In this document: positions 21,301-30,249 of the stretch, one piece after another
Layout: each line of letters starts with the position of its first letter
How positions within the stretch are numbered: position 1 is the stretch's first letter
Assembly (NCBI GenBank): GCA_002346545.1
Contig: DEAA01000021.1
Span: 1 to 39,869, forward strand
DNA from: Acidobacteria bacterium UBA2994
GTDB taxonomy: Bacteria > Acidobacteriota > Vicinamibacteria > Vicinamibacterales > UBA8438
DNA length: 39,869 nt
Reading direction: 5' to 3'
Position numbers and translations under genes: made by a program
The notes under the pieces: model-generated
What the model saw: only the letters and a program-made list of their open reading frames with translations
What the model was told of the DNA's origin: nothing
The model's database searches: none

Positions 21301-22915
21301 TGACCTGCGCGAACAACTGCTTGAAGTAGTCGTAGAGCAGACGTGGCCGGTCCGAGAGCACCGCCAGCGCGGTGTCGGTGCCCATCGACCCGATCGGTTC
21401 AATGCCCTTGGCTGCCATCGGTCCGAGCAGGATCCGCAGGTCCTCCTCTGTGTAGCCGAATGCCCGTTGTCGTCTGAGGATCGACTCATGGGCCTCGGGC
21501 GGTGTGTAGGGCGCGTCCGGCAGATCACCGAGTTGCACCACGTGCGTGTCGAGCCACTCCTGATACGGGAACTCGGCGGCCAGACCCGACTTGATCTCCT
21601 CGTCGTCGATGATGCGGCCCTGAGCGGTGTCGACTAGGAAGATCCGACCCGGGTGCAGACGTTCCTTGACGAGGACGTTCTCGGGCGGAATGTCGAGTAC
21701 TCCGACCTCTGACGCCATGACCACCAGGTCGTCCTTGGTGACGTAGTAGCGGGATGGACGTAGACCGTTTCGGTCGAGAACCGCACCCACCACCGTCCCA
21801 TCGGTAAACGCGATCGAGGCAGGTCCGTCCCAGGGCTCCATCAGCGAGGCGTGGTACTCGTAGAACGCGCGCCGGTCCGGGGACATCGACTCGTGCTTGC
21901 GCCACGGTTCCGGAATCATCATGAGCACCGCGTGTGGCAACGAGCGGCCGGTCATGACCAGGAACTCGAGCACGTTGTCGAACGTGGCGGTGTCGCTCTG
22001 GCCCTCCCGGGCGACCGGGAACAGCTTCTGGAGGTCGTCTCCGAATAGGTCCGATTCGCAGAGTGCTTCGCGCGCGCGCATCCAGTTGATGTTTCCGCGC
22101 AGGGTATTGATCTCACCGTTGTGAGCGATGTAGCGATACGGGTGCGCCAGGGGCCAGGACGGGAACGTATTGGTACTGAACCTGGAGTGAACGAGCGCCA
22201 GCGCCGATTCGAACTCCGGATCCATCAGGTCCGGGAACATGCCGGTCACCTGATCGGCGATCAGCATCCCCTTGTAGACCACGGTCTGGGAGGAGAGGCT
22301 GGCTGCGTAGAACAGTCCTGCCTCGCTCAGGCCGAGGGTCTGTACGTCGCGGGCGAGGCGCTTACGGACGACGTAGAGCTTCCGCTCGAATCGCGCCTGG
22401 TCGGTGGGAGCGTCTGAGGCTGTCTCGCCGCGACCGATGAAGATCTGCCGGATGGTTGGTTCGCCCTGCCGAGCGGTGGCACCGAGCGCGCTGTCGTCGG
22501 TGGGGACGTCGCGCCACCCGAGCACAAAGAGTCCTTCCTCCAGCGCAATCCGAGTGAGGCGATCCTCGATCGCGAGCCGTTCGTCCGACTTGCGGGGGAG
22601 GAACAGCATGCCCACTCCGTAGGCGCCCGGTTCAGGCAGTTCAAAGCCCAGCGCTGAGGTCTCGCGACGCAGGAAACGGTCCGGGATCTGCAGCAGGATG
22701 CCGGCGCCGTCTCCCGTGTTCTCCTCGCACCCGCAGGCGCCCCGATGCAGCAGGTTGACGCCTACCTCGAGCGCCTGCTCGACTAGTCGTCTGGATTTGA
22801 TCCCCTTGATGTTCACGACGAACCCGACGCCGCAGGCGTCGTGCTCGTGACCGGGGTCGTACAAACCGTACGGGCCAGGGGGCGCGACCGATCGTGTCTG
22901 GTTGGATCGACTCAT
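18323..22915 (-). CDS. gltB: glutamate synthase large subunit
   Basis: A 1530-residue alpha subunit that takes glutamine and 2-oxoglutarate to two glutamates. A 27-residue propeptide precedes the catalytic N-terminal nucleophile Cys28 ('[11 protein letters not shown]') of the class II amidotransferase domain. The central domain and the FMN-binding synthase domain follow ('[19 protein letters not shown]', '[18 protein letters not shown]', '[13 protein letters not shown]'). The 3Fe-4S cysteines are in '[15 protein letters not shown]'. The C-terminal GxGxG beta-helix domain is present (from about '[16 protein letters not shown]'). The length is normal. The start codon overlaps the LysR gene's stop as ATGA, which indicates translational coupling. 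Confidence 0.97.
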   Translation of the reverse strand: MSRSNQTRSVAPPGPYGLYDPGHEHDACGVGFVVNIKGIKSRRLVEQALEVGVNLLHRGACGCEENTGDGAGILLQIPDRFLRRETSALGFELPEPGAYGVGMLFLPRKSDERLAIEDRLTRIALEEGLFVLGWRDVPTDDSALGATARQGEPTIRQIFIGRGETASDAPTDQARFERKLYVVRKRLARDVQTLGLSEAGLFYAASLSSQTVVYKGMLIADQVTGMFPDLMDPEFESALALVHSRFSTNTFPSWPLAHPYRYIAHNGEINTLRGNINWMRAREALCESDLFGDDLQKLFPVAREGQSDTATFDNVLEFLVMTGRSLPHAVLMMIPEPWRKHESMSPDRRAFYEYHASLMEPWDGPASIAFTDGTVVGAVLDRNGLRPSRYYVTKDDLVVMASEVGVLDIPPENVLVKERLHPGRIFLVDTAQGRIIDDEEIKSGLAAEFPYQEWLDTHVVQLGDLPDAPYTPPEAHESILRRQRAFGYTEEDLRILLGPMAAKGIEPIGSMGTDTALAVLSDRPRLLYDYFKQLFAQVTNPPLDAIREELVTDMSSTLGPELNLLKPTPDSCHQIRAEYPILDNDELARIRHNPDPALQTTTLPILFDPREGAEGLKRAMDELCRSASAAVEASKTLLVLSDRGVDADHAPIPSLLATAGVHHHLVREGTRTRCGLIVESGEAREAHHMALLLGYGAGAVNPYLAFETIEDLICEGEVTDIDPPQGIQHHILALTKGVLKVMSKMGISTLQSYRGAQIFEAIGLDKPFVDRYFTWTASRIGGIGIETVSAEVERRHARAFPTRGSDDGELDSGGEYQWRRDGEYHLFNPETVYKLQHASQSGQYEIYREYAELVNDQSQQRATLRGLFELKSADTPIPLDEVEPIEAILPRFSTGAMSYGSISAEAHETLAIAMNRLGAKSNTGEGGEDPDRFTPDANGDHRRSAIKQVASGRFGVTSEYLVNADDLQIKMAQGAKPGEGGQLPGYKVYPWIAQVRYSTPGVPLISPPPHHDIYSIEDLAQLIHDLKNSNKDARIHVKLVAEVGVGTVAAGVAKAHSDVVLISGHDGGTGASPLTSLKHAGAPWELGLAETQQVLVTNQLRDRIVVQTDGQMKTGRDVVIAALLGAEEYGFSTAPLVVSGCIMMRVCHLDTCPVGIATQNPELREHFTGKPEFVENYFRFVAEEVRELMATMGFRTLDEMIGRVDRIDTAEAIDHWKAKGLDLSQILHNPDMPESVARRCVREQDHGLDKALDNTLIDKCRSAIDKRTPVSFTIPVRNVNRTVGTMLGSEITRRWGRDGLPDGTIDIRFTGSAGQSFGAFVPQGVTLTIEGDANDYFGKGLSGGRLAVFPPADSTFVAEKNIIIGNVALYGGTGGEAFVHGVAGERFGVRNSGVHAVVEGIGDHGCEYMTGGRVVVLGSTGRNFAAGMSGGIAYVLDERGNFASQCNLGMVDLEQIDDNDAASIHRLVTRHVDHTLSRRGRTVLDEWNTLATKFVKVMPRDYKRVLMAKAKARAESREPGFAELVGSGAD

Positions 22916-23940
22916 TGCGTCGCTCCTCGGCCGGCCGACGCATGCGCGTCGCTACGGGGGGTGGCCTGTCGCTCGCTGGCATGGTGCCGGACGTTCGCTT
23001 GCGGTCGATGCAGCTCGGGCTTGACCGTTGGGGCGTCTGCATCCGCCTGTAACAGCTTGATGAACTCGGTGACGGCCGGGTTCAGCCGCCGATTCCGCCG
23101 ATGCACGATGCTCAGCGGTCGCACTAGCGGAGGCTCGCCCGCTTTTAGCTCGAACGCCACCCTAAGCAGGGTGCCTCGCTCGACCTCTCGACGTAGCGTC
23201 GGTTCCGGCAGCACCGCGATCCCGGCGCCCTCGTCCACCGCTTGCTTGATGGTCTCGATGTTGTCGAACTCAGCCGTGATCTCCACTTCGACATCGTGGC
23301 TTCGGAGGAACCGGTCGATCGCCCGTCGGGCCGGGAGCTCACGGTCGAACGCCACGAAGCGCTCGCCCTGCAGGTCTTCTGGGCGGAGCGCACCCTTAGT
23401 GGTGATCCGACGCGCCAGTGAGTGGCCCGGCGAACAGGCGACCACCATTAATTGCCGTTGCCAGGGAATCGCGGTCAGATCCCGACCGGGGGAGATGAAC
23501 GACATCAGCCCGAGGTCGGACTGGTCGTTGAGCACCCGTTCACAGATCTCGTCCGGGTGCATGTAGTCCAGGTCGACCCCGGCGCCGGGGACCAGCGTCC
23601 GGAACTGATCTACGTACTGACTGAGATGGTGTAGCCCGACCGAGTAGATGGCGGCCACGCGGACCGTGTGCCCTGAAGGCTTCTGCTGTCGGCGCACAGC
23701 GTCCTCGAGTTCGTGATAGCGCTCCACGATCTCCTGGCAGCCTTTGAAGAAGATCTTGCCTTCGGCGGTCAATTTCCAGGGCCGTTGCGATCGGTCGATC
23801 AACTCGGCCCCAAGGTGACGCTCGAGCTGCCGAACCGCCTGGCTGGCTGCGGACTGGCTCACGGAGTTGGCCATCGCACCGCGCGAGAAGCTCTGATGAC
23901 GCACGACGTCACAGAAAATGTTCAGCGTTTGGACGTGCAT
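22912..23940 (-). CDS. LysR-family transcriptional regulator, likely of gltBD
   Basis: A 342-residue LTTR starting at ATG 23940 ([19 protein letters not shown]); an upstream in-frame TTG at 23952 is less likely. The winged-helix N-terminus contains '[35 protein letters not shown]'. The rest is a LysR substrate-binding domain ('[21 protein letters not shown]', '[17 protein letters not shown]'). A basic, low-complexity tail of about 30 residues follows. The stop overlaps the gltB start, so it is the first gene of a lysR-gltB-gltD operon. Most gltB regulators of this family, such as Bacillus GltC, are divergent from their target, so the coupled arrangement is unusual. Effector unknown. Confidence 0.88.
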   Translation of the reverse strand: MHVQTLNIFCDVVRHQSFSRGAMANSVSQSAASQAVRQLERHLGAELIDRSQRPWKLTAEGKIFFKGCQEIVERYHELEDAVRRQQKPSGHTVRVAAIYSVGLHHLSQYVDQFRTLVPGAGVDLDYMHPDEICERVLNDQSDLGLMSFISPGRDLTAIPWQRQLMVVACSPGHSLARRITTKGALRPEDLQGERFVAFDRELPARRAIDRFLRSHDVEVEITAEFDNIETIKQAVDEGAGIAVLPEPTLRREVERGTLLRVAFELKAGEPPLVRPLSIVHRRNRRLNPAVTEFIKLLQADADAPTVKPELHRPQANVRHHASERQATPRSDAHASAGRGATQ

Positions 23941-24085
23941 GGGACCGACCAATGTATCACACGAAGTCTAATATCCTGAAGACGCAGCATAAGGAATACT
24001 GATTCGGGCGGGAAGTCGACGGCACCAAGTGGACCCCGGTGAGCGATCCGCACCCACCCCGCCGCGGCCACGATGACTAGTCGAC

Positions 24086-25927
24086 TCAGGTGCTCGGGCG
24101 GAGCCGTGTTTCGGCGCGCATGAGCCCGTCGGTGGCCGTGTCGAAGAACGTCTCGAATTGACTGCGGATACGGTCGAGCTTGGCCACCTCGGCGGCATCC
24201 GCCTCGGTATCCGGACTGACGATGTAGATGAAGGCCTGGCGGTGCACTTTCTCCGACGTGTCGACCGACGGGAACCGCGGTCCTTCGATGTCGATCACGT
24301 CCTGGATCACGATGTCCCGTCTGGTGCCGTTGAAGGTGACCCCGACCTGCGGGGCCGACGTGTTTATCTCGACGGGAATAACGTTGGTCGGTGACTCGAC
24401 ATAGAAGAATGCCGGGACCTCGGTGTCCCGGCGGAGGCCCATCGCGTACTGGTCCAGCGCACTGTAGCGCTCAACCGCCGCCACGGTTTCGAACATGCCG
24501 CCCCCCTTGTCCTCGATGTCGTTGCCTTCCATCACCGAAGCGTCCGAGTCGAAGAAGAAGCTCCAGTGGGCGTTAGCACGGCCGAGCAGGGCGGTCGACC
24601 GCTGTCGGTCCACGTCACTGAACTCGAAGAATGCAAGCCACCGGTGGCCGACCTCGTGTGCTAGTACGCCCATGGTGGTGTTCTCGCCCACAATCTTTTC
24701 GGCGAGGTCTTCAGAGTATTTGTCCAGCCAGCCCATGACCACGATGCTGCTGAGCTCCTGGCTGCGAAATTCTGGCGAGACCGGGAACGTCGGCTGGCCG
24801 AGTCCCTGGATGCTGTTGGCGACGGTGGTCTCGTAGGCGAACGCGCCACCGAAGACGAGAGGCTGGTTCCCAAAGATGATGATCTGGTCGTAGGCGTCAG
24901 GGTGTGTCTGGAAGAACTTCTGCGCCACGGCCACGATGTCAAGCTCCGACTCCCGAGAGAATCGCTCGCCGATCGCGCCGGTCGAGCCGGTGTTCGCCTC
25001 TGCCTGACTGAGATCGACCGCATGGAATGTTCCGGTTCGTCCCGGAGACACGCCGACGATCGCGTCGAACAGCTCGATGCCTTTGTCGAACGCCATCTCG
25101 ACCACGCCGTCGGTCAGCAGGCTCGCCTGTACCGTGGTCGTGGCGCTCATCCCGAAACCGGGGACACGGCACCAGGTAACCGTGGTCCGGTCGGCCAAGG
25201 TGGCTGCGAAGACCCCTCCGCTGACGCTCGGGTCGAGGTCGGCCAGGAAGGGGGAGAGCCGGGGTGGCCCCGAAAGTAGTCGGGAAACGTTCCGAGGCGT
25301 GCTGGCGTTGTCACCTTCCTCAAAGGTGAGGTTGCCATCCGAGTTGATGAAGAGTGACGAGTGGCTTTCGCCGAAGAATGGGAAGGTGAAGCCCATGGCG
25401 AGCGAACTGGTGTCGTCGTCGCCAAGCGTCACCCGGTCGCCAAGGGGCGAGCGAAACGCGGCCGAGCTCGTTCGGGCCACGTCGTAGCCGCCGCTGTCGT
25501 TGGGTGTGAAACGAAGGCCGAGATCGAGCAGGTCGTAGGGGTTGAGGGCCCGGAACAGGTCACCTTCGTCCTGGAGCACGGCGATGTCGCCGATATCCTC
25601 GGTCATCGCGTTGGGGCTCACCGGCGAGAGCTGTCCGTGGGCCAGGGCAGACCGGTGATTCCAGAGGCTGTCCAGCACGCCCCAAGGCGCATCCTGGTCT
25701 ATGACGCCGGCCCACTTGTCGGGTCCTCCGGCTGATCGTGCCGCGGTGCGCAGCTCCACCGCGTCGCACGGGTTCGTATTCGCCGTTGGGGTGCTGGTTG
25801 GCGTCTGTGGCGCCCGGGTATCGGAGCCGGAATCACACGCGTGTTGGACGCCGCTGGCCAGTACACCCGCCGCCACAATGGCCGTTTTCGTCCAATAGAT
25901 CACATCGCCGAATATGTCGACGCTCAC
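24086..25927 (-). CDS. secreted putative zinc metallopeptidase with NIDO-like domain
   Basis: A 613-residue exported protein of unknown substrate. A hydrophobic N-terminus (TAIVAAGVLASGVQHAC) acts as a signal; Cys31 could be lipidated, though the lipobox is poor. A Thr/Pro/Asn-rich linker follows. About residues 150-290 look like a NIDO-type beta sandwich ('MGFTFPFFGESHSSLFINSD', then LSPFLADLDPS). The C-terminal part has the HExxH zinc site 'VLAHEVGHRWLAFF' at His424-His428, and then 'ANAHWSFFFDSDASVMEGND', possibly supplying further ligands. I chose the GTG at 25927, which overlaps the upstream gene's stop as GTGA; a GTG at 25903 is possible. It ends the cysH operon, but its link to sulfur metabolism is unclear. 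Confidence 0.65.
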   Translation of the reverse strand: MSVDIFGDVIYWTKTAIVAAGVLASGVQHACDSGSDTRAPQTPTSTPTANTNPCDAVELRTAARSAGGPDKWAGVIDQDAPWGVLDSLWNHRSALAHGQLSPVSPNAMTEDIGDIAVLQDEGDLFRALNPYDLLDLGLRFTPNDSGGYDVARTSSAAFRSPLGDRVTLGDDDTSSLAMGFTFPFFGESHSSLFINSDGNLTFEEGDNASTPRNVSRLLSGPPRLSPFLADLDPSVSGGVFAATLADRTTVTWCRVPGFGMSATTTVQASLLTDGVVEMAFDKGIELFDAIVGVSPGRTGTFHAVDLSQAEANTGSTGAIGERFSRESELDIVAVAQKFFQTHPDAYDQIIIFGNQPLVFGGAFAYETTVANSIQGLGQPTFPVSPEFRSQELSSIVVMGWLDKYSEDLAEKIVGENTTMGVLAHEVGHRWLAFFEFSDVDRQRSTALLGRANAHWSFFFDSDASVMEGNDIEDKGGGMFETVAAVERYSALDQYAMGLRRDTEVPAFFYVESPTNVIPVEINTSAPQVGVTFNGTRRDIVIQDVIDIEGPRFPSVDTSEKVHRQAFIYIVSPDTEADAAEVAKLDRIRSQFETFFDTATDGLMRAETRLRPST

Positions 25928-26523
25928 CGTAGCCGTGCTTCCAGCAGGTCAAGGGCGGCACCCGAGTCGCTTGTGGCCAGTACGCTGAAGCGTTCCCGCT
26001 CATCGATTTCCTGGGTGAGAGACCAATCATCGTCTGGTCCCATGGTGCTGAGCAGACGTTCGAACGTCGGCCTGAACGCCTCCATCGTCTCGCCACGGTT
26101 GGGTGCCCGCAGCCGGTCGTTGGCTAGGCATTCGAGTTGGTCTCCGCGGAAGCGGACGCGCCCGTCGAGAGTATCGTTCGTCTCGAGCAGTCGGCCAGCC
26201 TTCACGAGGGTCCGGGCCGCGGCATGAAGGCGGTCCGCCAACTCTCCCTCCTGATCGGCGCGCCTCGCGTACTGGAGGCCGAGACGCCCGCCTGACTGTT
26301 CGATCGCGTAGTAACCCTCGTGGGTTGCCAGCAGGACACTGGGCCCGCTCGTCATGTGGGAGTAGTCGGCCACGTCAATGAGCAGTCCGTCCACGGCCGA
26401 TGTCTGGATCCAACGATGGAATACGGGGATTACGTCTCGCGGATCGAGCACCGTTTCCTCGTCGAGAAAGATCTTGAGTGCGATGCGTTGCAAGGTCCCA
26501 ATCCTCGCGGCTGCGTCTGTCAC
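25924..26523 (-). CDS. conserved uncharacterised protein coupled to sulfite/nitrite reductase
   Basis: A 199-residue soluble protein starting at GTG 26523, which overlaps the reductase stop as GTGA. The longer open frame to 26967 only shadows the reductase gene. The N-terminal 90 residues are the distinctive part: 'LQRIALKIFLDEETVLDPRD', 'VIPVFHRWIQTSAVDGLLID', 'VADYSHMTSGPSVLLATHEG', then 'GGRLGLQYARR'. I recall similar unannotated proteins in other bacteria but no assigned function. The middle is helical (ADRLHAAARTLVKAGRLLE). No cofactor motif, signal peptide or membrane helix is visible. Coupling on both sides (reductase upstream, metallopeptidase downstream) suggests a role tied to the reductase, perhaps assembly or regulation; this is inference. 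Confidence 0.75.
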   Translation of the reverse strand: MTDAAARIGTLQRIALKIFLDEETVLDPRDVIPVFHRWIQTSAVDGLLIDVADYSHMTSGPSVLLATHEGYYAIEQSGGRLGLQYARRADQEGELADRLHAAARTLVKAGRLLETNDTLDGRVRFRGDQLECLANDRLRAPNRGETMEAFRPTFERLLSTMGPDDDWSLTQEIDERERFSVLATSDSGAALDLLEARLR

Positions 26524-28802
26524 TGCACCCCCCCGGGTGAGGGCGCCGAACCGGCCTTGGGTGGGGAAGGCATAGACGCTAGGCGCGCCTGACAGGCGTG
26601 GGTCGCTTCGAGGAAGAGCTGCGCCTCTTCGATCAGCCGCCGCGCCGTATCGCGTTCGGTGGCAGGGCCCGGCTGTTCGTGTCTTCTGAACAAGTAGTTG
26701 GCGAACTTGCCCCTCGCGTACTTGTCGAAGAACACCTCGGTGTCGTAGAACCGGGTCCGGAACTCCATGACGATCTGTGTTGGTTCGTCGGAGATGTCGA
26801 TGAACTCGGTCTTGATCAGCCCCTTGGCCGCCTGCAGCATCGCGCCGTACGCCAGCTGGTCGGCGCGCGTTGGGTCGTTCTCCTCGAGTGCGAGTTGCGC
26901 CTCGAAGACCTGGCTTTCGGCACCAGCCAGATCGAACTCGGTGAGCGAGACCACCTCTCCGGCGCATTCACCCACGCCCATGTCGCCGATGCCGAATTCG
27001 CGTGGGTCGCCCCAGTCGCGGAAGAAGTCTGGCCTCTCTTCCCGACCAGGAATCGCCATCAGATCCTTCAGGATCTCCTTTAGCGTTCGCTTGCCGATCC
27101 GGCTGGCAAAGTCGTAGAAGGTCTCGTTCTCCAGACGTTCCTCCACGAAACGGCTGGTAACCCGCCGAACCACTTCTGGAATGTTCTTGGATGGGACCGC
27201 CCCGATGGCCAGGCCATAGCTTCCGCCGTTTTCGACCCACTTACCTCCCAGGAGTACCTGGAAGTGGGGCACCACGTGACCACTGGCGTGTCGACTGACC
27301 CCGTAAAACCCGAGGTCGCTGATGTGGTGCTGTCCGCAGGAGTTGAAGCAGCCGCTGACTTTGATCCGCAGGTTTCGTGCGGACTCGTCAAGGGAGCTCA
27401 TCTGATCGACGAGCTGCCGCTCGAGTTCCGCGGCTAGTCCGCGCGACGACGCAATACCGAGCTTGCACGTATCGGTGCCTGGGCACGCCGTGATATCGGC
27501 AACGGTGCCAGCGCCCGGTTGCGCGAGGCCAATGGAGTCCAGCTCGCGGTGGAGCTCCGGCAGGTCCGCCTCCCGCACCCAACGCAGCACGATGTTCTGC
27601 TCGACCGTCGTTCGGATCGCGTCACCCACGAAGCGCCTGGCGAGGTCAGCCAGGCGTCGAAGCTGCCAACCAGACAGGTCGCCAAGTGAGAGCGTGATCG
27701 TGGCGACGACATAGCCGGCTTGCCGCTGGCGATAGACGTTGGTGCCTACCCAGGTCTGGAAGGCACCGGAGTTCGGCGCGGTTTCGAGCGGAGCGCCCGC
27801 ATGGAGCGGCCGTTCGCCCTGGGCAGGCACGTCGTCCAGATAGGCGGACCACCGCTCGTCAGGCGCAAGCGCGTCGCGCTCTTCCTTCACGAGGCGACGA
27901 AACTCGTCGATGCCCAGTTGGGCGACCAGGAACTTGATGCGCGCCCGGGCACGGTTGCGCTTCTCGCCCAGCCTGGCGAAGACGCGTGAGATGGCTTGCA
28001 GCGTCGGCAGCACTTCTTCCTCGGTCAGGAAGGGGTCGAACAGCTTCGCTTCGTGCGGTACTGCGCCCAGGCCGCCGCCCACGTAAACCTCGAAGCCACG
28101 TTCGATGGTCCCGTTGACCTCCCGCGTCACCGCAATGCCGCCAAAGTCGTGCATGTTGACGAGGCCGCAGGCGTGCTCTCGGCAGCCGGAGAAGGCGACC
28201 TTGAACTTTCTCCCGAAGTCCTGGGTATCGGGGTGTCCGAGGAGGAAATGCATGGACGCTTCGGCGTAGGGCGTGACGTCGAAGGTCTCGTCCCGGCAGA
28301 CGCCGGATAACGGACAGGCCGTGACGTTGCGCACGGTGTTACCGCACGCTTCACGCGTGGTGATACCGACGGCGGCCAGTCGGCGCATCAGCTCCGGGGT
28401 GTCGTCGATATGGACGAAGTGCAGCTGGATGTCCTGGCGGGTCGTTATGTGGCAGACGCCGTCTGAGTACTCCTCGGACAGATTGGCCAGGGTGTCCATC
28501 TGGTCCGCCGTGAGGCCGCCAAACGGGATCTTGATCCGCTGCATACCTGGAGCGTCCCAGACCGTGTCCGGCCCCTTGGTTTGCCCATCCGAAGGAAAGG
28601 GGAGCAGCTTCACGCCGGTCCCGTCGTTGCGCTGGCCGTTGTCGTAGCGTTGCCCGTACGCTCCCCGCCGAAGTCTGGTTTCAGCGAACACCTTGTCGTC
28701 GATCTTGCCCTGGCGCTTCAGTGCAATCTGGTTCTCGTAGGTATCGATCTCTCTCCCGAGGTCGTCCGGGATCCGAGCGCCTAATGTGTCTTTCCAGCTC
28801 AT
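26520..28802 (-). CDS. siroheme sulfite/nitrite reductase with extra C-terminal helical domain
   Basis: A 760-residue ferredoxin-type assimilatory reductase starting at ATG 28802 (MSWKDTLGARIPDD), one base after the cobA stop. Two ferredoxin-like/siroheme repeats are visible: the first with 'ITTRQDIQLHFVHIDD' and 'NVTACPLSGVC', the second with the 4Fe-4S/siroheme ligands 'CPGTDTCKLG' and 'GCFNSCGQHHISDLGFYG'. From about residue 604 there is an added domain of about 155 residues ('GIGDMGVGECAGE', 'AYGAMLQAAKGLIK', 'DTEVFFDKYARGKFANYLFR') resembling a HEPN-type helical bundle. Sulfite is the likelier substrate because cysH heads the operon and a full siroheme pathway is present. Nitrite cannot be excluded from sequence. 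Confidence 0.88.
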   Translation of the reverse strand: MSWKDTLGARIPDDLGREIDTYENQIALKRQGKIDDKVFAETRLRRGAYGQRYDNGQRNDGTGVKLLPFPSDGQTKGPDTVWDAPGMQRIKIPFGGLTADQMDTLANLSEEYSDGVCHITTRQDIQLHFVHIDDTPELMRRLAAVGITTREACGNTVRNVTACPLSGVCRDETFDVTPYAEASMHFLLGHPDTQDFGRKFKVAFSGCREHACGLVNMHDFGGIAVTREVNGTIERGFEVYVGGGLGAVPHEAKLFDPFLTEEEVLPTLQAISRVFARLGEKRNRARARIKFLVAQLGIDEFRRLVKEERDALAPDERWSAYLDDVPAQGERPLHAGAPLETAPNSGAFQTWVGTNVYRQRQAGYVVATITLSLGDLSGWQLRRLADLARRFVGDAIRTTVEQNIVLRWVREADLPELHRELDSIGLAQPGAGTVADITACPGTDTCKLGIASSRGLAAELERQLVDQMSSLDESARNLRIKVSGCFNSCGQHHISDLGFYGVSRHASGHVVPHFQVLLGGKWVENGGSYGLAIGAVPSKNIPEVVRRVTSRFVEERLENETFYDFASRIGKRTLKEILKDLMAIPGREERPDFFRDWGDPREFGIGDMGVGECAGEVVSLTEFDLAGAESQVFEAQLALEENDPTRADQLAYGAMLQAAKGLIKTEFIDISDEPTQIVMEFRTRFYDTEVFFDKYARGKFANYLFRRHEQPGPATERDTARRLIEEAQLFLEATHACQARLASMPSPPKAGSAPSPGGVQ

Positions 28803-28803
28803 G

Positions 28804-29586
28804 TCAGCCCTTTCCCTCGGCGGTCTGTGCCGCGTCGGTCGCCGGTGGACTGGCAAGTACCGTCGCCAGGTCGACCACCGCCCCGATAATGATCGTCCCG
28901 GTGGCGTCTTGCGGATGTGGACTGGCTGTGCGCCCTAGTTGCTCCAGGCTGCCCGTCCAGGTATGCGCCGCCGGGGTGGCGGCGTCAGAGGCGATGGCCA
29001 CGCTCGTATCCGGAGGCCAGCCCCGGTCGAGCAGGCATCGCGCGATGGTCCGCCGCTGCGTCAGGCCCATTAGCACCACCACGGTGGCGCTGTCTGGCGC
29101 TAGTGATTCGAGTATCGGTGCGTAGCTGCTCTCATCGTGCCCGGAGACGACGACGAAGCCGGAGGCGAGTCCGCGATGGGTCACCGGGATGCCGGCCAGC
29201 GCCGGCGCGGCGATCGCTGCGCTCACTCCCTGCAAGACCTCGAACGGGATTCCCGCGGCGCGTAGCGCAAGGCCCTCTTCGCCACCGCGTCCTAGTACAA
29301 ACGGGTCTCCTCCCTTGAGACGCACCACGTGGCGTCCCCGTCGCGAGGCACGGATCATCACCCGGATGATCGTGTTCTGGGGGACCGAGCGCCGTCCCGC
29401 GCGCTTGCCGACCGAGAAGCACTGGGCCCGGGAGGCGAGTTCGATCACCTCTGGCGAGACCAGGGCATCGTAGAGTACCAACTCCGCGGCTCGCAGGCGC
29501 TCGGCGGCGCCGAGCGTCAGCAGCGCGCGGTCGCCCGGTCCAGCGCCGACAAGCGAGACGAGTCCTCTGGAGCCGTTGGGTGTCAT
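28804..29586 (-). CDS. cobA: uroporphyrinogen-III C-methyltransferase
   Basis: This 260-residue SAM-dependent enzyme makes precorrin-2, the first step from uroporphyrinogen III to siroheme, the cofactor of the next gene's reductase. Motifs: 'VSLVGAGPGDRALLTLGAAE' at the N-terminus, 'LVLYDALVSPEVIELA', 'VRLKGGDPFVLGRGGEE' for SAM binding, 'AIAAPALAGIPVTHRGLASG' and 'TVVVLMGLTQRRTIAR'. The chosen ATG (29586) gives a family-like N-terminus. A GTG at 29622, three bases after the preceding stop, would add 12 residues and is a real alternative. It is separate from the dehydrogenase gene, unlike the fused CysG of enterobacteria. Confidence 0.92.
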   Translation of the reverse strand: MTPNGSRGLVSLVGAGPGDRALLTLGAAERLRAAELVLYDALVSPEVIELASRAQCFSVGKRAGRRSVPQNTIIRVMIRASRRGRHVVRLKGGDPFVLGRGGEEGLALRAAGIPFEVLQGVSAAIAAPALAGIPVTHRGLASGFVVVSGHDESSYAPILESLAPDSATVVVLMGLTQRRTIARCLLDRGWPPDTSVAIASDAATPAAHTWTGSLEQLGRTASPHPQDATGTIIIGAVVDLATVLASPPATDAAQTAEGKG

Positions 29587-29625
29587 GGTCGTCGTTTGGC
29601 GCTGACGTATCGTTCGGGACACGTG

Positions 29626-30201
29626 TCAGTGCTGTCGATCTTCGTAGAGACCGGCCAGCGCGCGCAAGAGCAGGGGCCGGCGTTCGTCCATGGGGACCTC
29701 GTTCGCCATCCACTGTCTGCGCTGTTCCTTGGCCGTGGACAGCCACCGCGCCACTTCTTTTTCCGGGAGCAGCGCCTCGAGTGCCTGTCGAATCAGACCG
29801 GCCAGCGCCGGCGCCTGCCCATCGGTCGAGATGGCCACCGTTACGCCTCCCCGCCGGACGACGCCTCCCAGGTAGACCGTGGCATTAGGGGGGTCGTCGA
29901 CGGCGTTCACGAAGAGCTGGCGTGCCTCGGCCTCTCGTGCCACGTCTCGGTTGACTTCCGGAGGCGCCGCGGCCACGACCATCCACGCGTCATCGAGGTC
30001 GGTCGGCTGAAAGCGACGCTTGATGAGCTCGGCTTCTGCCGTTCGGATTTCAGGCACCATCTCGGGGGCGACCACAACTATATCCGCGCCGGCGGCCGTC
30101 AGTGCGACCAGCTTGGAGGCGGCGACGGGTCCCCCACCGACGACGAGTACCCGTCGCCCGGTCAGTTTCAGGAATGCCGGGAAGAGCGTGGTCGCACTCA
30201 T
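29626..30201 (-). CDS. precorrin-2 dehydrogenase / sirohydrochlorin ferrochelatase
   Basis: A 191-residue protein matching the N-terminal CysG (Met8p-like) module, which oxidises precorrin-2 with NAD and inserts iron to finish siroheme. It opens 'LFPAFLKLTGRRVLVVGGGP' with the NAD Rossmann loop. 'VVAAAPPEVNRDVAREAEAR' and 'FVNAVDDPPNATVYLGGVVR' follow, the latter with the conserved Asp of the active site. 'VTVAISTDGQAPALAGLIRQ' is the usual end of the Rossmann part. It lies between cysH and cobA in one operon feeding the siroheme reductase downstream. Start ATG 30201. Confidence 0.9.
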   Translation of the reverse strand: MSATTLFPAFLKLTGRRVLVVGGGPVAASKLVALTAAGADIVVVAPEMVPEIRTAEAELIKRRFQPTDLDDAWMVVAAAPPEVNRDVAREAEARQLFVNAVDDPPNATVYLGGVVRRGGVTVAISTDGQAPALAGLIRQALEALLPEKEVARWLSTAKEQRRQWMANEVPMDERRPLLLRALAGLYEDRQH

Positions 30202-30249
30202 GGCCGGTGCCCGAGGGCCGGGAGTGGGGCAGCGGAGAGAAAAACGGGA

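Noticed and set aside
26523..26967. Long upstream extension (347 codons) of the 199-residue unknown protein
   Set aside because: The extra 148 codons run within the sulfite reductase coding region in another frame and read as Arg-rich noise. The GTG at 26523 overlaps the reductase stop as expected for a coupled gene.
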